From Candidatus Woesearchaeota archaeon (GTDB taxonomy: Archaea > Nanobdellota > Nanobdellia > Woesearchaeales > UBA12501), in the NCBI GenBank assembly GCA_030651375.1, contig JAUSFM010000014.1, positions 25,630 through 89,629 of the forward strand: a stretch of DNA of 64,000 nt, given 5' to 3'. Below, piece after piece: positions 8,449-14,554 of this stretch (position 1 is its first letter; each line of letters opens with the position of its first letter). Under the pieces are notes generated by a model. The model was not told where the DNA came from and did not search any database. It saw nothing but the letters and a program-made list of their open reading frames with translations. The translations under genes and the position numbers were made by a program.

Positions 8449-9882
8449 ATGCTCGACATCAACCTCATTCGGGAACACGCAGAGATAGTCAAAAAAGACT
8501 TGCAAAAAAGAAACATGCCCGACAAGATAAAACTTCTTGAAGAAATAAAGCAAAAAGATGCCGAATGGAAAATGATGCAGGGCCAGATTGGCGAGATGCG
8601 CTTCCAGCGCAACACCATGTCCCAGCAGATTGCGCAGGCAAAAAAAGCAGGGCAGAACATCGCGAATCTATTGAAACGCGCTGCTGAAATCCCACAGGAG
8701 ATACAGAAAAAAGAAGATTGGGCGAATGTGCTGCGCACGGAAATCGACGAGCGCATTATGCAGTTTCCCAATGTGCTGCACGACAGTGTGCCGGTTGGTG
8801 ACGGCGAATTGCACAATGCTGAAGTAAAAAAGTTTGGCAAGAAGCCGGTGTTTTCATTCCAGCCCATTGACCATGTTGACCTGATGGAAAAACTCGATCT
8901 CGTGGACTTGCCCCGCGCGGCAAAAATTTCAGGCGCGCGATTTTGGTTTTTGAAAAATGACCTTGCAAAGCTTGACCTTGCGCTCCAATTATATGCAGTT
9001 GATTTTATGACGAACCGAGGCTACGAGCTCATGAGCCCGCCGCACTTGATGAGCCGAGCGGCGTATGCCGGCGTAACCGATTTGAAAGATTTTGAAGACG
9101 TGATGTACAAGATTGAAAATGAGGATTTGTATTTGATTGCGACCAGCGAACATCCGCTGACTGCGCAGTTCATGAATGAAATTTTCCCGATGGATTGTTT
9201 CCCGGCGAAGTTCTGCGGCATCAGCGCATGCTTCCGCAAAGAAGCCGGCGCTCACGGCAAAGATACGAAAGGTATTTTCCGCGGCCACCAGTTCCACAAA
9301 GTCGAACAAGTGATTATCTGCAAGCCGGAAGAGTCGTGGAAACTGCATGAAGAACTCGTCAAAAATACTATTGATTTTTTTTCCAGTTTGGGGCTCCATT
9401 TCCGGCAAGTGAATATCTGCACCGGCGACATCGGCACCGTGGCAGCAAAAAAGTATGACATTGAAGCGTGGTTCCCGGTCCAGCAGGCATACCGCGAAGT
9501 TGCGTCCATCAGCAACTGCACGGACTTTCAGGCGCGCCGGCTGAAAATGCGCTACCGCACTGACCTGCAGAATCCTGAAGCAAAAGCAGTGCCGCACACG
9601 CTCAATGCAACCTGCGTCGCGACATCGCGCGCGCTCGCCGCGATTCTCGAAAATTTCCAGAACAAGGACGGCACGATTGACGTGCCAAAAGTGCTGTGGA
9701 ACTACTTCGGCAAGCAGAAGATAACTAAGAAAATGACTGTTGAAGAAAAGAAAAAAGAGCAAGAAGAAGTCATTAAATCCTTAGCAGGTGTATGGAAATC
9801 AAAAGAAACAGGAGCAGAATATACAAAAAGAATAAGGGGACATGGGAAAAAAAGGCCAAAGAAAAGTTCTAAAAAGAATTGA
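8449..9882 (+). CDS. serS: Seryl-tRNA synthetase, class II, common (bacterial/eukaryal) type
   Basis: 477 aa. It charges tRNA-Ser with serine in the cytoplasm. The N-terminal ~110 residues form the long helical arm that grips the tRNA variable arm. The catalytic core has motif 2 (CFRKEAGAHGKDTKG, FRGHQFHKVEQ), the serine-site region (EVASISNCTDFQARR) and motif 3 (NATCVATSRALAAILENFQ). It is the common type, not the rare methanogen type. The Lys-rich C-terminus (about 35 residues) extends beyond the usual end. A TATA box (AATATTTATAAA, 8415-8427) lies about 25 bases before the ATG, so the transcript should be leaderless. Its substrate tRNA-Ser lies 2 kb upstream. Confidence 0.95.
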   Translation: MLDINLIREHAEIVKKDLQKRNMPDKIKLLEEIKQKDAEWKMMQGQIGEMRFQRNTMSQQIAQAKKAGQNIANLLKRAAEIPQEIQKKEDWANVLRTEIDERIMQFPNVLHDSVPVGDGELHNAEVKKFGKKPVFSFQPIDHVDLMEKLDLVDLPRAAKISGARFWFLKNDLAKLDLALQLYAVDFMTNRGYELMSPPHLMSRAAYAGVTDLKDFEDVMYKIENEDLYLIATSEHPLTAQFMNEIFPMDCFPAKFCGISACFRKEAGAHGKDTKGIFRGHQFHKVEQVIICKPEESWKLHEELVKNTIDFFSSLGLHFRQVNICTGDIGTVAAKKYDIEAWFPVQQAYREVASISNCTDFQARRLKMRYRTDLQNPEAKAVPHTLNATCVATSRALAAILENFQNKDGTIDVPKVLWNYFGKQKITKKMTVEEKKKEQEEVIKSLAGVWKSKETGAEYTKRIRGHGKKRPKKSSKKN

Positions 9883-9902
9883 GGTAGGAAGCGTGGTGAA
9901 TT

Positions 9903-10141
9903 AATCAGCCGCCATGACAATGGGCAGGTAGTTTTGGATTTTTGGTCGTGTGTAACGTAAGCCAAAGACGAATGAGTTGCACAAGACGGGCACAAGAACC
10001 GAGCAAGGGGGGGAATGATGCGGTCACATTCAGATTTTCTCTGCGCGGCGAAAATCCGGCGCCGGATTTTCGCCTTTGATAGGGTAAATGGCTGTGCCAT
10101 CGTATCGCTTGTTTCCTTAACAGTTCGTCTCTTGCCATTCC
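9903..10141 (+). repeat. Palindrome-centred intergenic repeat, copy B
   Basis: This fills most of the serS to tRNA-Gln gap. Its core at 10047-10074 is a perfect 28-bp palindrome with half-arm GGCGAAAATCCGGC. Similarity to copy C runs from about 9903 (shared ATCAGCC) through CTCTTGCC near 10135. I found no supported gene in 9883-10213. Confidence 0.8.
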
Positions 10142-10213
10142 AGTCCATAGTGGCTGACGCAACTCATTCTTCCCACTAAATTTAAATACCCTGTGCTTTC
10201 TCTTAGATTTTAC

Positions 10214-10286
10214 AGCCCCGTCGTCTAGTGGCCAAGGATAGCGGACTTTGGATCCGTTGACCGCAGTTCGAATCTGCGCGGGGCTA
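10214..10286 (+). tRNA. tRNA-Gln(TTG)
   Basis: The acceptor stem AGCCCCG/CGGGGCT has discriminator A. The anticodon stem is GCGGA/TCCGT with loop CTTTGGA and anticodon TTG. The T-arm is CGCAG/TTCGAAT/CTGCG. Length is 73 nt, with no intron. A 16-bp copy of its 3' end recurs at 10411-10426. Confidence 0.95.
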
Positions 10287-10426
10287 TTATTTTCGTACCT
10301 CATAATTCGTACATTGGATGTCGTATCGGCACGTGCGGAACGCCGTTTTCTCCGGAGGAGAAAACGTTTTTGGTCAAGCTTTTTTGCTTCGCAAAAAAGG
10401 TTGGTTCTGTATCTGCGCGGGGCTAT
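10287..10426 (+). repeat. Short element bounded by a duplicated tRNA-Gln 3' end
   Basis: Bases 10411-10426 repeat 10272-10287 exactly (ATCTGCGCGGGGCTAT), an att-like arrangement 139 bp long. Inside are two hairpins: CGTTTTCTCC/GGA/GGAGAAAACG at 10344-10366 and TTTTTTGC/TTC/GCAAAAAA at about 10379-10397. The second is nearly the same as the hairpin beside tRNA-Ser at 6114-6136. Confidence 0.7.
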
Positions 10427-10447
10427 ATGGATTTGTGTGCTGAGAAC

Positions 10448-10759
10448 ATGGAACAAAACAAAGACAAGAGAGCGTACGTTCTGGGAACCGTTGTGTTAGG
10501 CGCAGGGTCACTTGGTTTGGCAGAACGGGTGTATCGGGAGTATCAAAAACACAGCGGCATTGAGCCAACCGTGCACGATATTGAAACTGTGCGCACCTCG
10601 GCTATGCTTATGGATAAACCGATAACGTGGAATGAAGTATATTTCCGCGCACAACAGCGCGCACAGGGGCAACACACGCTTGAGATGGGCGTGCTTGTTA
10701 TTGGTGCGCTTGCCTGCTTCTACGGCGCCTACCGCTGCCTTCGCCGCGCCTTCCGCTAA
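10448..10759 (+). CDS. Small two-helix membrane protein of unknown function
   Basis: 103 aa from ATG at 10448; an in-frame ATG at 10427 would add seven residues. Two hydrophobic segments are visible, about residues 10-26 (YVLGTVVLGAGSLGLA) and 77-93 (MGVLVIGALACFYGAY), joined by a polar loop of ~50 residues. The frame remains open further upstream only through the tRNA-derived repeat, so I rejected longer starts. It lies between that repeat and the promoter of the next gene. No family was recognised. Confidence 0.5.
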   Translation: MEQNKDKRAYVLGTVVLGAGSLGLAERVYREYQKHSGIEPTVHDIETVRTSAMLMDKPITWNEVYFRAQQRAQGQHTLEMGVLVIGALACFYGAYRCLRRAFR

Positions 10760-10769
10760 GTATATAAAT
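10757..10769 (+). promoter_or_regulatory. TATA box of the stand-alone PEP-synthase ATP domain gene
   Basis: AAGTATATAAATC lies 22-34 bases before the ATG at 10791 and overlaps the stop codon of the small membrane protein. It decides the downstream start, which would be leaderless. Confidence 0.6.
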
Positions 10770-10790
10770 CTCCGGCTTTTTCTCGTTGGT

Positions 10791-11726
10791 ATGCTTATCA
10801 AACAACTCAAAGAACTCAACAAGAACGAAATTGCTACCGCCGGCGGCAAGGGCGCGTCTCTGGGAGAAATGTTCAACGCAGGCATGCCGGTGCCGGATGG
10901 TTTTGTGGTCACGGCATTGGCGTACAAGCATTTTATGGATTCGAACAAATTGCTGGAAGGCATCCATGAGCGGCTTGCCGTACTTGATGTGGAAGACAGC
11001 AGGGCGCTTGACATAATTGCGCAGGAAATCCAGCGCATTATTATCGCAGCAGAAATCCCCAAGCACCTTGCGCAGGAAATAAAAAAAGAATATAAAAAAA
11101 TGGGCGGCTTTGTTGCGGTGCGCAGCAGCGCAACGGCAGAAGACTTGCCGGAAGCGAGCTTTGCCGGACAGCAGTCAACATTTCTCAACATCAAGGGAGA
11201 AAATGAAGTTGTTGATGCCGTCAAGAAATGTTTTGCTTCTCTTTTCACCGCGCGCGCGATTTACTACAGAAACAAAAACAACTTTGAGCACGAAAAAGTG
11301 CTGATTGCGGTTGTGGTGCAGAAGATGGTGGAAGCTGCCAAGGCAGGAGTTATATTTACCGCCAACCCAGTCACCAATGACCGCAGCGAAATGATAATTG
11401 AAGGAGCGTTTGGATTGGGGGAATCAGTGGTCGGTGGAGAAATAACGCCGGACAATTTTATCATTGACAAAAAAAACGGGAGCGTCAAGCAAAGAACGAT
11501 TAACGAGCAGACGTGGGGCTATTTCCGAGTCGATGGTGAAACCGTCAAAAAGGATATTGATTATGGCAGTGAAACTGTACTTGCCGACCATGAATTAAAC
11601 GCCTTGTGGCAGCTTGCCAAAAAGATTGAAGCACATTACAACTATCCGCAAGACATTGAATGGGCAGTTGGTGAGGATAAGAAGATTTATATTTTACAAT
11701 CGAGACCGATAACGACGCTGAAGTGA
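10791..11726 (+). CDS. Stand-alone ATP-binding domain of PEP synthase/pyruvate phosphate dikinase type
   Basis: 311 aa, against about 750-800 aa for a full PEP synthase. It covers the whole N-terminal ATP-grasp domain: GGKGASLGEM near the start, AVRSSATAEDLPEASFAGQQ, AGVIFTANPVTND, EGAFGLGESVVGGEITPD and the final QSRPITTLK. It then stops exactly at the domain boundary. The swivelling His domain and the PEP/pyruvate domain are absent. In the family this domain transfers phosphate from ATP to the swivel His. Inference: it may work in trans with the His-swivel proteins at 36.4 and 41-45 kb, or be what remains of a broken gene (see the relic at 14460). The TATA box supports ATG 10791. Confidence 0.85.
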   Translation: MLIKQLKELNKNEIATAGGKGASLGEMFNAGMPVPDGFVVTALAYKHFMDSNKLLEGIHERLAVLDVEDSRALDIIAQEIQRIIIAAEIPKHLAQEIKKEYKKMGGFVAVRSSATAEDLPEASFAGQQSTFLNIKGENEVVDAVKKCFASLFTARAIYYRNKNNFEHEKVLIAVVVQKMVEAAKAGVIFTANPVTNDRSEMIIEGAFGLGESVVGGEITPDNFIIDKKNGSVKQRTINEQTWGYFRVDGETVKKDIDYGSETVLADHELNALWQLAKKIEAHYNYPQDIEWAVGEDKKIYILQSRPITTLK

Positions 11727-11761
11727 AAAATTTATAAAAAAGAATAGTATGTTACCCAGGG

Positions 11762-12076
11762 ATGGTGTATAAGGTTTATCGTTCAGTGCTTTTTGACAAG
11801 AAGGTTGAACTATTTTCAGATGAGTTTAAGAAACAGATGAGCGGCTTTGAAGATCAGCTCGCAGAAAATCCGTATGTCGGAAAACCATTAGGATTCAAAT
11901 GGTTTCGAGAGAAAAAAGCTGACAAATTCAGAATGTATTATTTGATTTATGAAGACTTGCGGGCAGTCTATATTTTAACGTTAAGCGAGAAAAAAGACCA
12001 GCAAAAAACGATTAACACTATTAAGATGTTTCTTGAACAGTATCGATATGAGATTGAGCAATTGCTCTCACGATAA
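11762..12076 (+). CDS. RelE/ParE-like toxin
   Basis: 104 aa with the compact RelE/ParE shape. The N-terminal helical part (YRSVLFDKKVELFSDEFKK) is followed by 'NPYVGKPLGFKWFREKKADKFRMYYLIY' in pieces typical of the family beta sheet, then 'VYILTLSEKKDQQ' and a C-terminal helix. Such proteins cleave mRNA on the ribosome or poison gyrase. The likely antitoxin (12078-12218) lies on the opposite strand, one base beyond this stop, instead of upstream in the same operon. A TATA box (AAATTTATAAAA) lies near 11730. Activity is not proven by sequence. Confidence 0.75.
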   Translation: MVYKVYRSVLFDKKVELFSDEFKKQMSGFEDQLAENPYVGKPLGFKWFREKKADKFRMYYLIYEDLRAVYILTLSEKKDQQKTINTIKMFLEQYRYEIEQLLSR

Positions 12077-12077
12077 T

Positions 12078-12218
12078 TCAGCGTACCCGTTTAACATTCC
12101 CTGTAATAACATCTTTTAATCCCTGAACAAGTTCGTTGAGAAGTTCTTCATCTACTTCTTTATGTTTTTTAAGTTCGCGATATTCGCTCTCGGAGATGGT
12201 TACGGTTTCAGGAGCCAT
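12078..12218 (-). CDS. Short archaeal antitoxin partner of the RelE-like toxin
   Basis: 46 aa, beginning MAPETVTISESEYRELKKH and ending VITGNVKRVR. The pattern 'vtIs..EY.eLk....vDeeLl.eLv.gL.dv..G.v+rv' is that of the short archaeal antitoxins normally encoded directly upstream of RelE toxins. Here it is transcribed towards the toxin; the stop codons are separated by a single base. A TATA box (CTATTTAAATC, about 12240-12250) supports a leaderless start at 12218. It is too short for routine gene callers. Confidence 0.7.
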   Translation of the reverse strand: MAPETVTISESEYRELKKHKEVDEELLNELVQGLKDVITGNVKRVR

Positions 12219-12260
12219 AAACAGAGAGAATGAAGATAGATTTAAATAGCTTTCTGTTTT

Positions 12261-12689
12261 TTAACGGTTTTGATTTAGTCTTGACGAAACATAGTTTTTG
12301 ATCCTTCCTGCTGTTTTACTGGCCAGTTCGATTGGATATTTACTCATTCCTAATTGAATTTCTGTTAGATACGCAAGGTAACCGGCGACCCACGTGTGAT
12401 AATTGATAGCGATGCTGTACAGGTCGGTGTGAGCATCTTTTGGGATGCCTGCTCTTTCAACGAAATGCGAAATAATTGGATATACTAAGCCCATGCGAAT
12501 GAGGAGACTTCCTTGAATGTTAGGGAATTGAGTAATGTTGAGCGCTGCTCGTTCTTGGAATGTACCATAGAGTCGAGCATTGGCTGGATCAACAAACCCA
12601 CGAAGGTATTCTTTGCAACGTTCACGTAATGAGGAACGTTTTTGATCCTGCGGTTCCGGTTCAACGAGCGTGTTAAGAGTCTCTACCAT
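12261..12689 (-). CDS. Uncharacterised helical protein coupled to the receiver-like gene
   Basis: 142 aa from ATG at 12689 (MVETLNTLVEPEP). This start lies 17 bases inside the end of the upstream receiver-like gene, suggesting coupled translation. The protein appears all-helical and soluble, with 'SLLIRMGLVYPIISHFVERAG' and 'INYHTWVAGYLAYLTEIQLG' as amphipathic helices (quoted in part). I recognise no domain. The gene pair suggests an output or partner protein for the receiver-like protein; that is inference only. Confidence 0.55.
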   Translation of the reverse strand: MVETLNTLVEPEPQDQKRSSLRERCKEYLRGFVDPANARLYGTFQERAALNITQFPNIQGSLLIRMGLVYPIISHFVERAGIPKDAHTDLYSIAINYHTWVAGYLAYLTEIQLGMSKYPIELASKTAGRIKNYVSSRLNQNR

Positions 12690-13281
12690 TGAGAAGTGCC
12701 TCCAATTGGTTATCAATACCCATAGATTTTGCTTTAGATTCCAGACTGATGAGCGTGTGTTCCCAAAATTTAGGATTTGCTTTATCATCTTGGCTATTTC
12801 GTCCACAGTCTATCAGCCGCCACCTTCTGCTCAAGTCGGCATACTCATATATCGGTTGAGTTAATTCATCGTGGTGATAGGTTGAAGTTGTCAGTACTAA
12901 TGGCAATCCCAGTTCAACAGCCCTTTCTGCAACCAATATCCCTAAAGGTTGATTTTCTTCTGACTTCCCAATTGCTCCGATAAGATTTCGACGATAGGAT
13001 TCAGTATATGGTTTATAATCGTCTCGAACATCATCGGGGTTAGCTATTCTATTAACCACTTCCTTTCCAAGATCCGTTTTCCCACTCCCTGTAATCTCGG
13101 GGAAAAAACAGTCTGTAATCACGCGATCCAAGTCCGGACTAGAACCGGATAATCGTGCAATTGCCTCAGAATAGTCTTTTGCACGAACCACCGCAGTACC
13201 TTTTGAGGTCAAGTAGTGCTCTGCTGCTTGTGCATACTGTTCATTGTCTTCAACGAGTAATATTCTTGTCATTTCTGTCAT
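12673..13281 (-). CDS. Atypical response-regulator receiver-like protein
   Basis: 202 aa. The N-terminus has the receiver hallmark (RILLVEDNEQYAQ, acidic E11-D12), a possible phospho-acceptor Asp57 (VITDCFFPE) and 'LPLVLTTSTYHHDE' in the position of the conserved Thr/Ser strand. About 50 extra residues sit between Asp57 and that strand, and the usual conserved Lys is not evident. Phosphotransfer may therefore be altered or lost. No DNA-binding output domain is present. A TATA box (GATTTTAAATAC, 13311-13324) and GGGTGATG precede the start. The gene is divergent from the TrmB-like regulator, sharing an intergenic region with paired palindromes. Confidence 0.6.
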   Translation of the reverse strand: MTEMTRILLVEDNEQYAQAAEHYLTSKGTAVVRAKDYSEAIARLSGSSPDLDRVITDCFFPEITGSGKTDLGKEVVNRIANPDDVRDDYKPYTESYRRNLIGAIGKSEENQPLGILVAERAVELGLPLVLTTSTYHHDELTQPIYEYADLSRRWRLIDCGRNSQDDKANPKFWEHTLISLESKAKSMGIDNQLEALLNGRDS

Positions 13282-13331
13282 TTTTCATCACCCTATGTTC
13301 CCTGGCAAGGTCGAAGTATTTAAAATCTATC

Positions 13332-13373
13332 TTCCCTTAGGGGGGAAAAGATGACTATCCCTTAAGGGGGAAA
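13332..13373. promoter_or_regulatory. Paired palindromic operators in the divergent receiver/TrmB intergenic region
   Basis: Two near-identical inverted repeats, TTCCCTTAGGGGGGAA (13332-13347) and ATCCCTTAAGGGGGAAA (13357-13373), lie about 25 bp apart between divergent promoters. The second abuts the TATA box of the TrmB-like gene (CTTTATAAAG, 13375-13384). The position fits an autoregulatory TrmB operator that also controls the receiver-like operon. Confidence 0.6.
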
Positions 13374-13405
13374 GCTTTATAAAGAATGGCCGCCTAATAG
13401 ACAGC

Positions 13406-14164
13406 ATGGAAGTTGAACCGCTTCGCAAACTGGGATTAACTGAGGGTGAGATTAAAGTATATCTTGCCCTCATCAGATTAGGAGAAACAACAACTGGACC
13501 GTTAGTGGATGAGTCTGGCATTTCTGTTTCTAAAGTCTACAGTATTTTAGACCGCCTCTCAAAAAAAGGGCTCGCAAGCCACATCGTCAAGAGAAAAACA
13601 AAATATTTCAAAGGGGCAGATCCTGACCGGCTTTTGGTTTATTTACAAGAGAAAGAAGCTGAAATGCAAGACCAAGAAAGCAAACTCAAAAGTATGATTT
13701 CATTGTTAAAATTAGAGCACCAGACTGCCATCACTGCTGAAACTGCCCAAGTGTACGAAGGCCTCAAAGGAATCCAAACCGCTCGAGAAAGGACATTAAA
13801 AATTATGAAAAAAGGAGATGAAATGTGGATTATTGGGATTGCCAAAACACCATACGAAGGCTCGATGACACCATACTTTAAAGAATACCATAAACGGCGC
13901 TATGAAAAAGGCATCTTTTGCAGGTATTTGTACAACGAATATGCACGCGTGCCGTATGGTGAAACATCGGCGACGTACCCGTTAAGCGAAGTTCGCTACA
14001 TGCCCAAAGGACTAGTCACCCACACATGGATGGAAATTTATGCGGATACGGTTACTATTGGAATTAACAAAGGAAAATCATTTTCTGTCATAATCCAAAA
14101 TCAGGAAGTGGCAAATTCTTTCAAAATATATGCCCAATTATTATGGAGCATGGCGAAGCGATAA
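13406..14164 (+). CDS. TrmB-family transcriptional regulator
   Basis: 252 aa. The N-terminal winged helix (about 8-75) has the TrmB pattern 'LRKLGLTEGEIKVYLALI', 'SVSKVYSILDRLSKKGLA'. A coiled linker (about 80-110) and a C-terminal effector-like domain follow ('AQVYEGLKGIQTARER', 'EMWIIGIAKTPYEGSM'). TrmB proteins typically sense sugars or other metabolites and repress or activate nearby promoters. The gene has a TATA box 20-30 bases before the ATG and two palindromes upstream, consistent with self-control and control of the divergent receiver-like operon. The ligand cannot be deduced. Confidence 0.85.
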   Translation: MEVEPLRKLGLTEGEIKVYLALIRLGETTTGPLVDESGISVSKVYSILDRLSKKGLASHIVKRKTKYFKGADPDRLLVYLQEKEAEMQDQESKLKSMISLLKLEHQTAITAETAQVYEGLKGIQTARERTLKIMKKGDEMWIIGIAKTPYEGSMTPYFKEYHKRRYEKGIFCRYLYNEYARVPYGETSATYPLSEVRYMPKGLVTHTWMEIYADTVTIGINKGKSFSVIIQNQEVANSFKIYAQLLWSMAKR

Positions 14165-14181
14165 AAACCAAAAAGTTTAAA

Positions 14182-14207
14182 TAATACATTGTATATACTA
14201 AGTATTA
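14182..14207. promoter_or_regulatory. Candidate operator before the ribbon-helix-helix gene
   Basis: An inverted repeat TAATAC (14182-14187) / GTATTA (14202-14207) with the inner palindrome GTATATAC sits between the TATA box (GTTTAAATAA) and the ATG at 14210. This is the usual place for autorepression by a ribbon-helix-helix protein. Confidence 0.45.
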
Positions 14208-14209
14208 CC

Positions 14210-14482
14210 ATGGAAACCATCAGCCTGAAACTGGAAGAGAACATTCTCGGTGAGATTGATGAAAAGCTTGCAGCACATCGATACAGCACGAGGAGTGAAT
14301 TTATTCGGGATGCCATCCGTGAGAAACTTTCTGACCTTGAGAAAGATGAGCTCTTGAAGCGTATCACCATGCTGCGCGGGTCGTCAAAACGAAGAACAAC
14401 CGATGCACAACTGCATGCCGCACAAGATAGAGCATTTGAACTACTTGAAAAAAAGATCAAAGGACGACCGCATAGAAGTTGA
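14210..14482 (+). CDS. Ribbon-helix-helix (CopG-like) DNA-binding protein
   Basis: 90 aa from ATG at 14210 (METISLKLEENILGEID). The first ~45 residues match the ribbon-helix-helix fold: strand 'TISLKLEE', helix 'ILGEIDEKLAAH', turn 'RYSTRSEFIRDAIREKL'. Such proteins are repressors or antitoxins. The last residues (KGRPHRS) are encoded by sequence that, in another frame, is the tail of a PEP-utiliser domain. The native C-terminus may therefore have been altered by a junction. No toxin gene follows. The ATG fits the upstream TATA box. Confidence 0.7.
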   Translation: METISLKLEENILGEIDEKLAAHRYSTRSEFIRDAIREKLSDLEKDELLKRITMLRGSSKRRTTDAQLHAAQDRAFELLEKKIKGRPHRS

Positions 14483-14516
14483 CGCGACGAAAGGTGTTGT
14501 ACGAATTCTTCATTAA
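14460..14516 (+). pseudogene. Relic C-terminus of a PEP-utilising swivel-domain protein
   Basis: In one frame the sequence reads KDDRIEVDATKGVVRILH and then a stop. This matches the extreme C-terminus of the four swivel-domain proteins in this window (for example DGDRIEVDTSKGVVRKI at the end of 36369-37823). Upstream homology is lost within a few codons, where the ribbon-helix-helix gene runs in another frame. It is the remnant of a deleted or displaced gene. Confidence 0.75.
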
Positions 14517-14554
14517 TAGCACCACAAGTCTTATAAATCCCGTTTTTTCTGCCG

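Noticed and set aside
5827..10148. Similar short peptides in copy A (5827-6015, plus strand) and copy B (9702-10148, minus strand), both containing AKIRRRIFA
   Set aside because: The likeness follows from DNA similarity of the repeat. The frame is not kept in copy C, and nothing marks a start site.
10344..10366. Hairpin CGTTTTCTCC/GGAGAAAACG as a fifth copy of the palindromic repeat family
   Set aside because: It lacks the GGCGCC centre and the conserved flanks, so I treat it as part of the tRNA-Gln element instead.
10632..10790. 53-codon N-terminal extension of the PEP-synthase ATP domain
   Set aside because: It overlaps the small membrane-protein gene, and the TATA box at 10757-10769 lies inside it; the family N-terminus begins at 10791.
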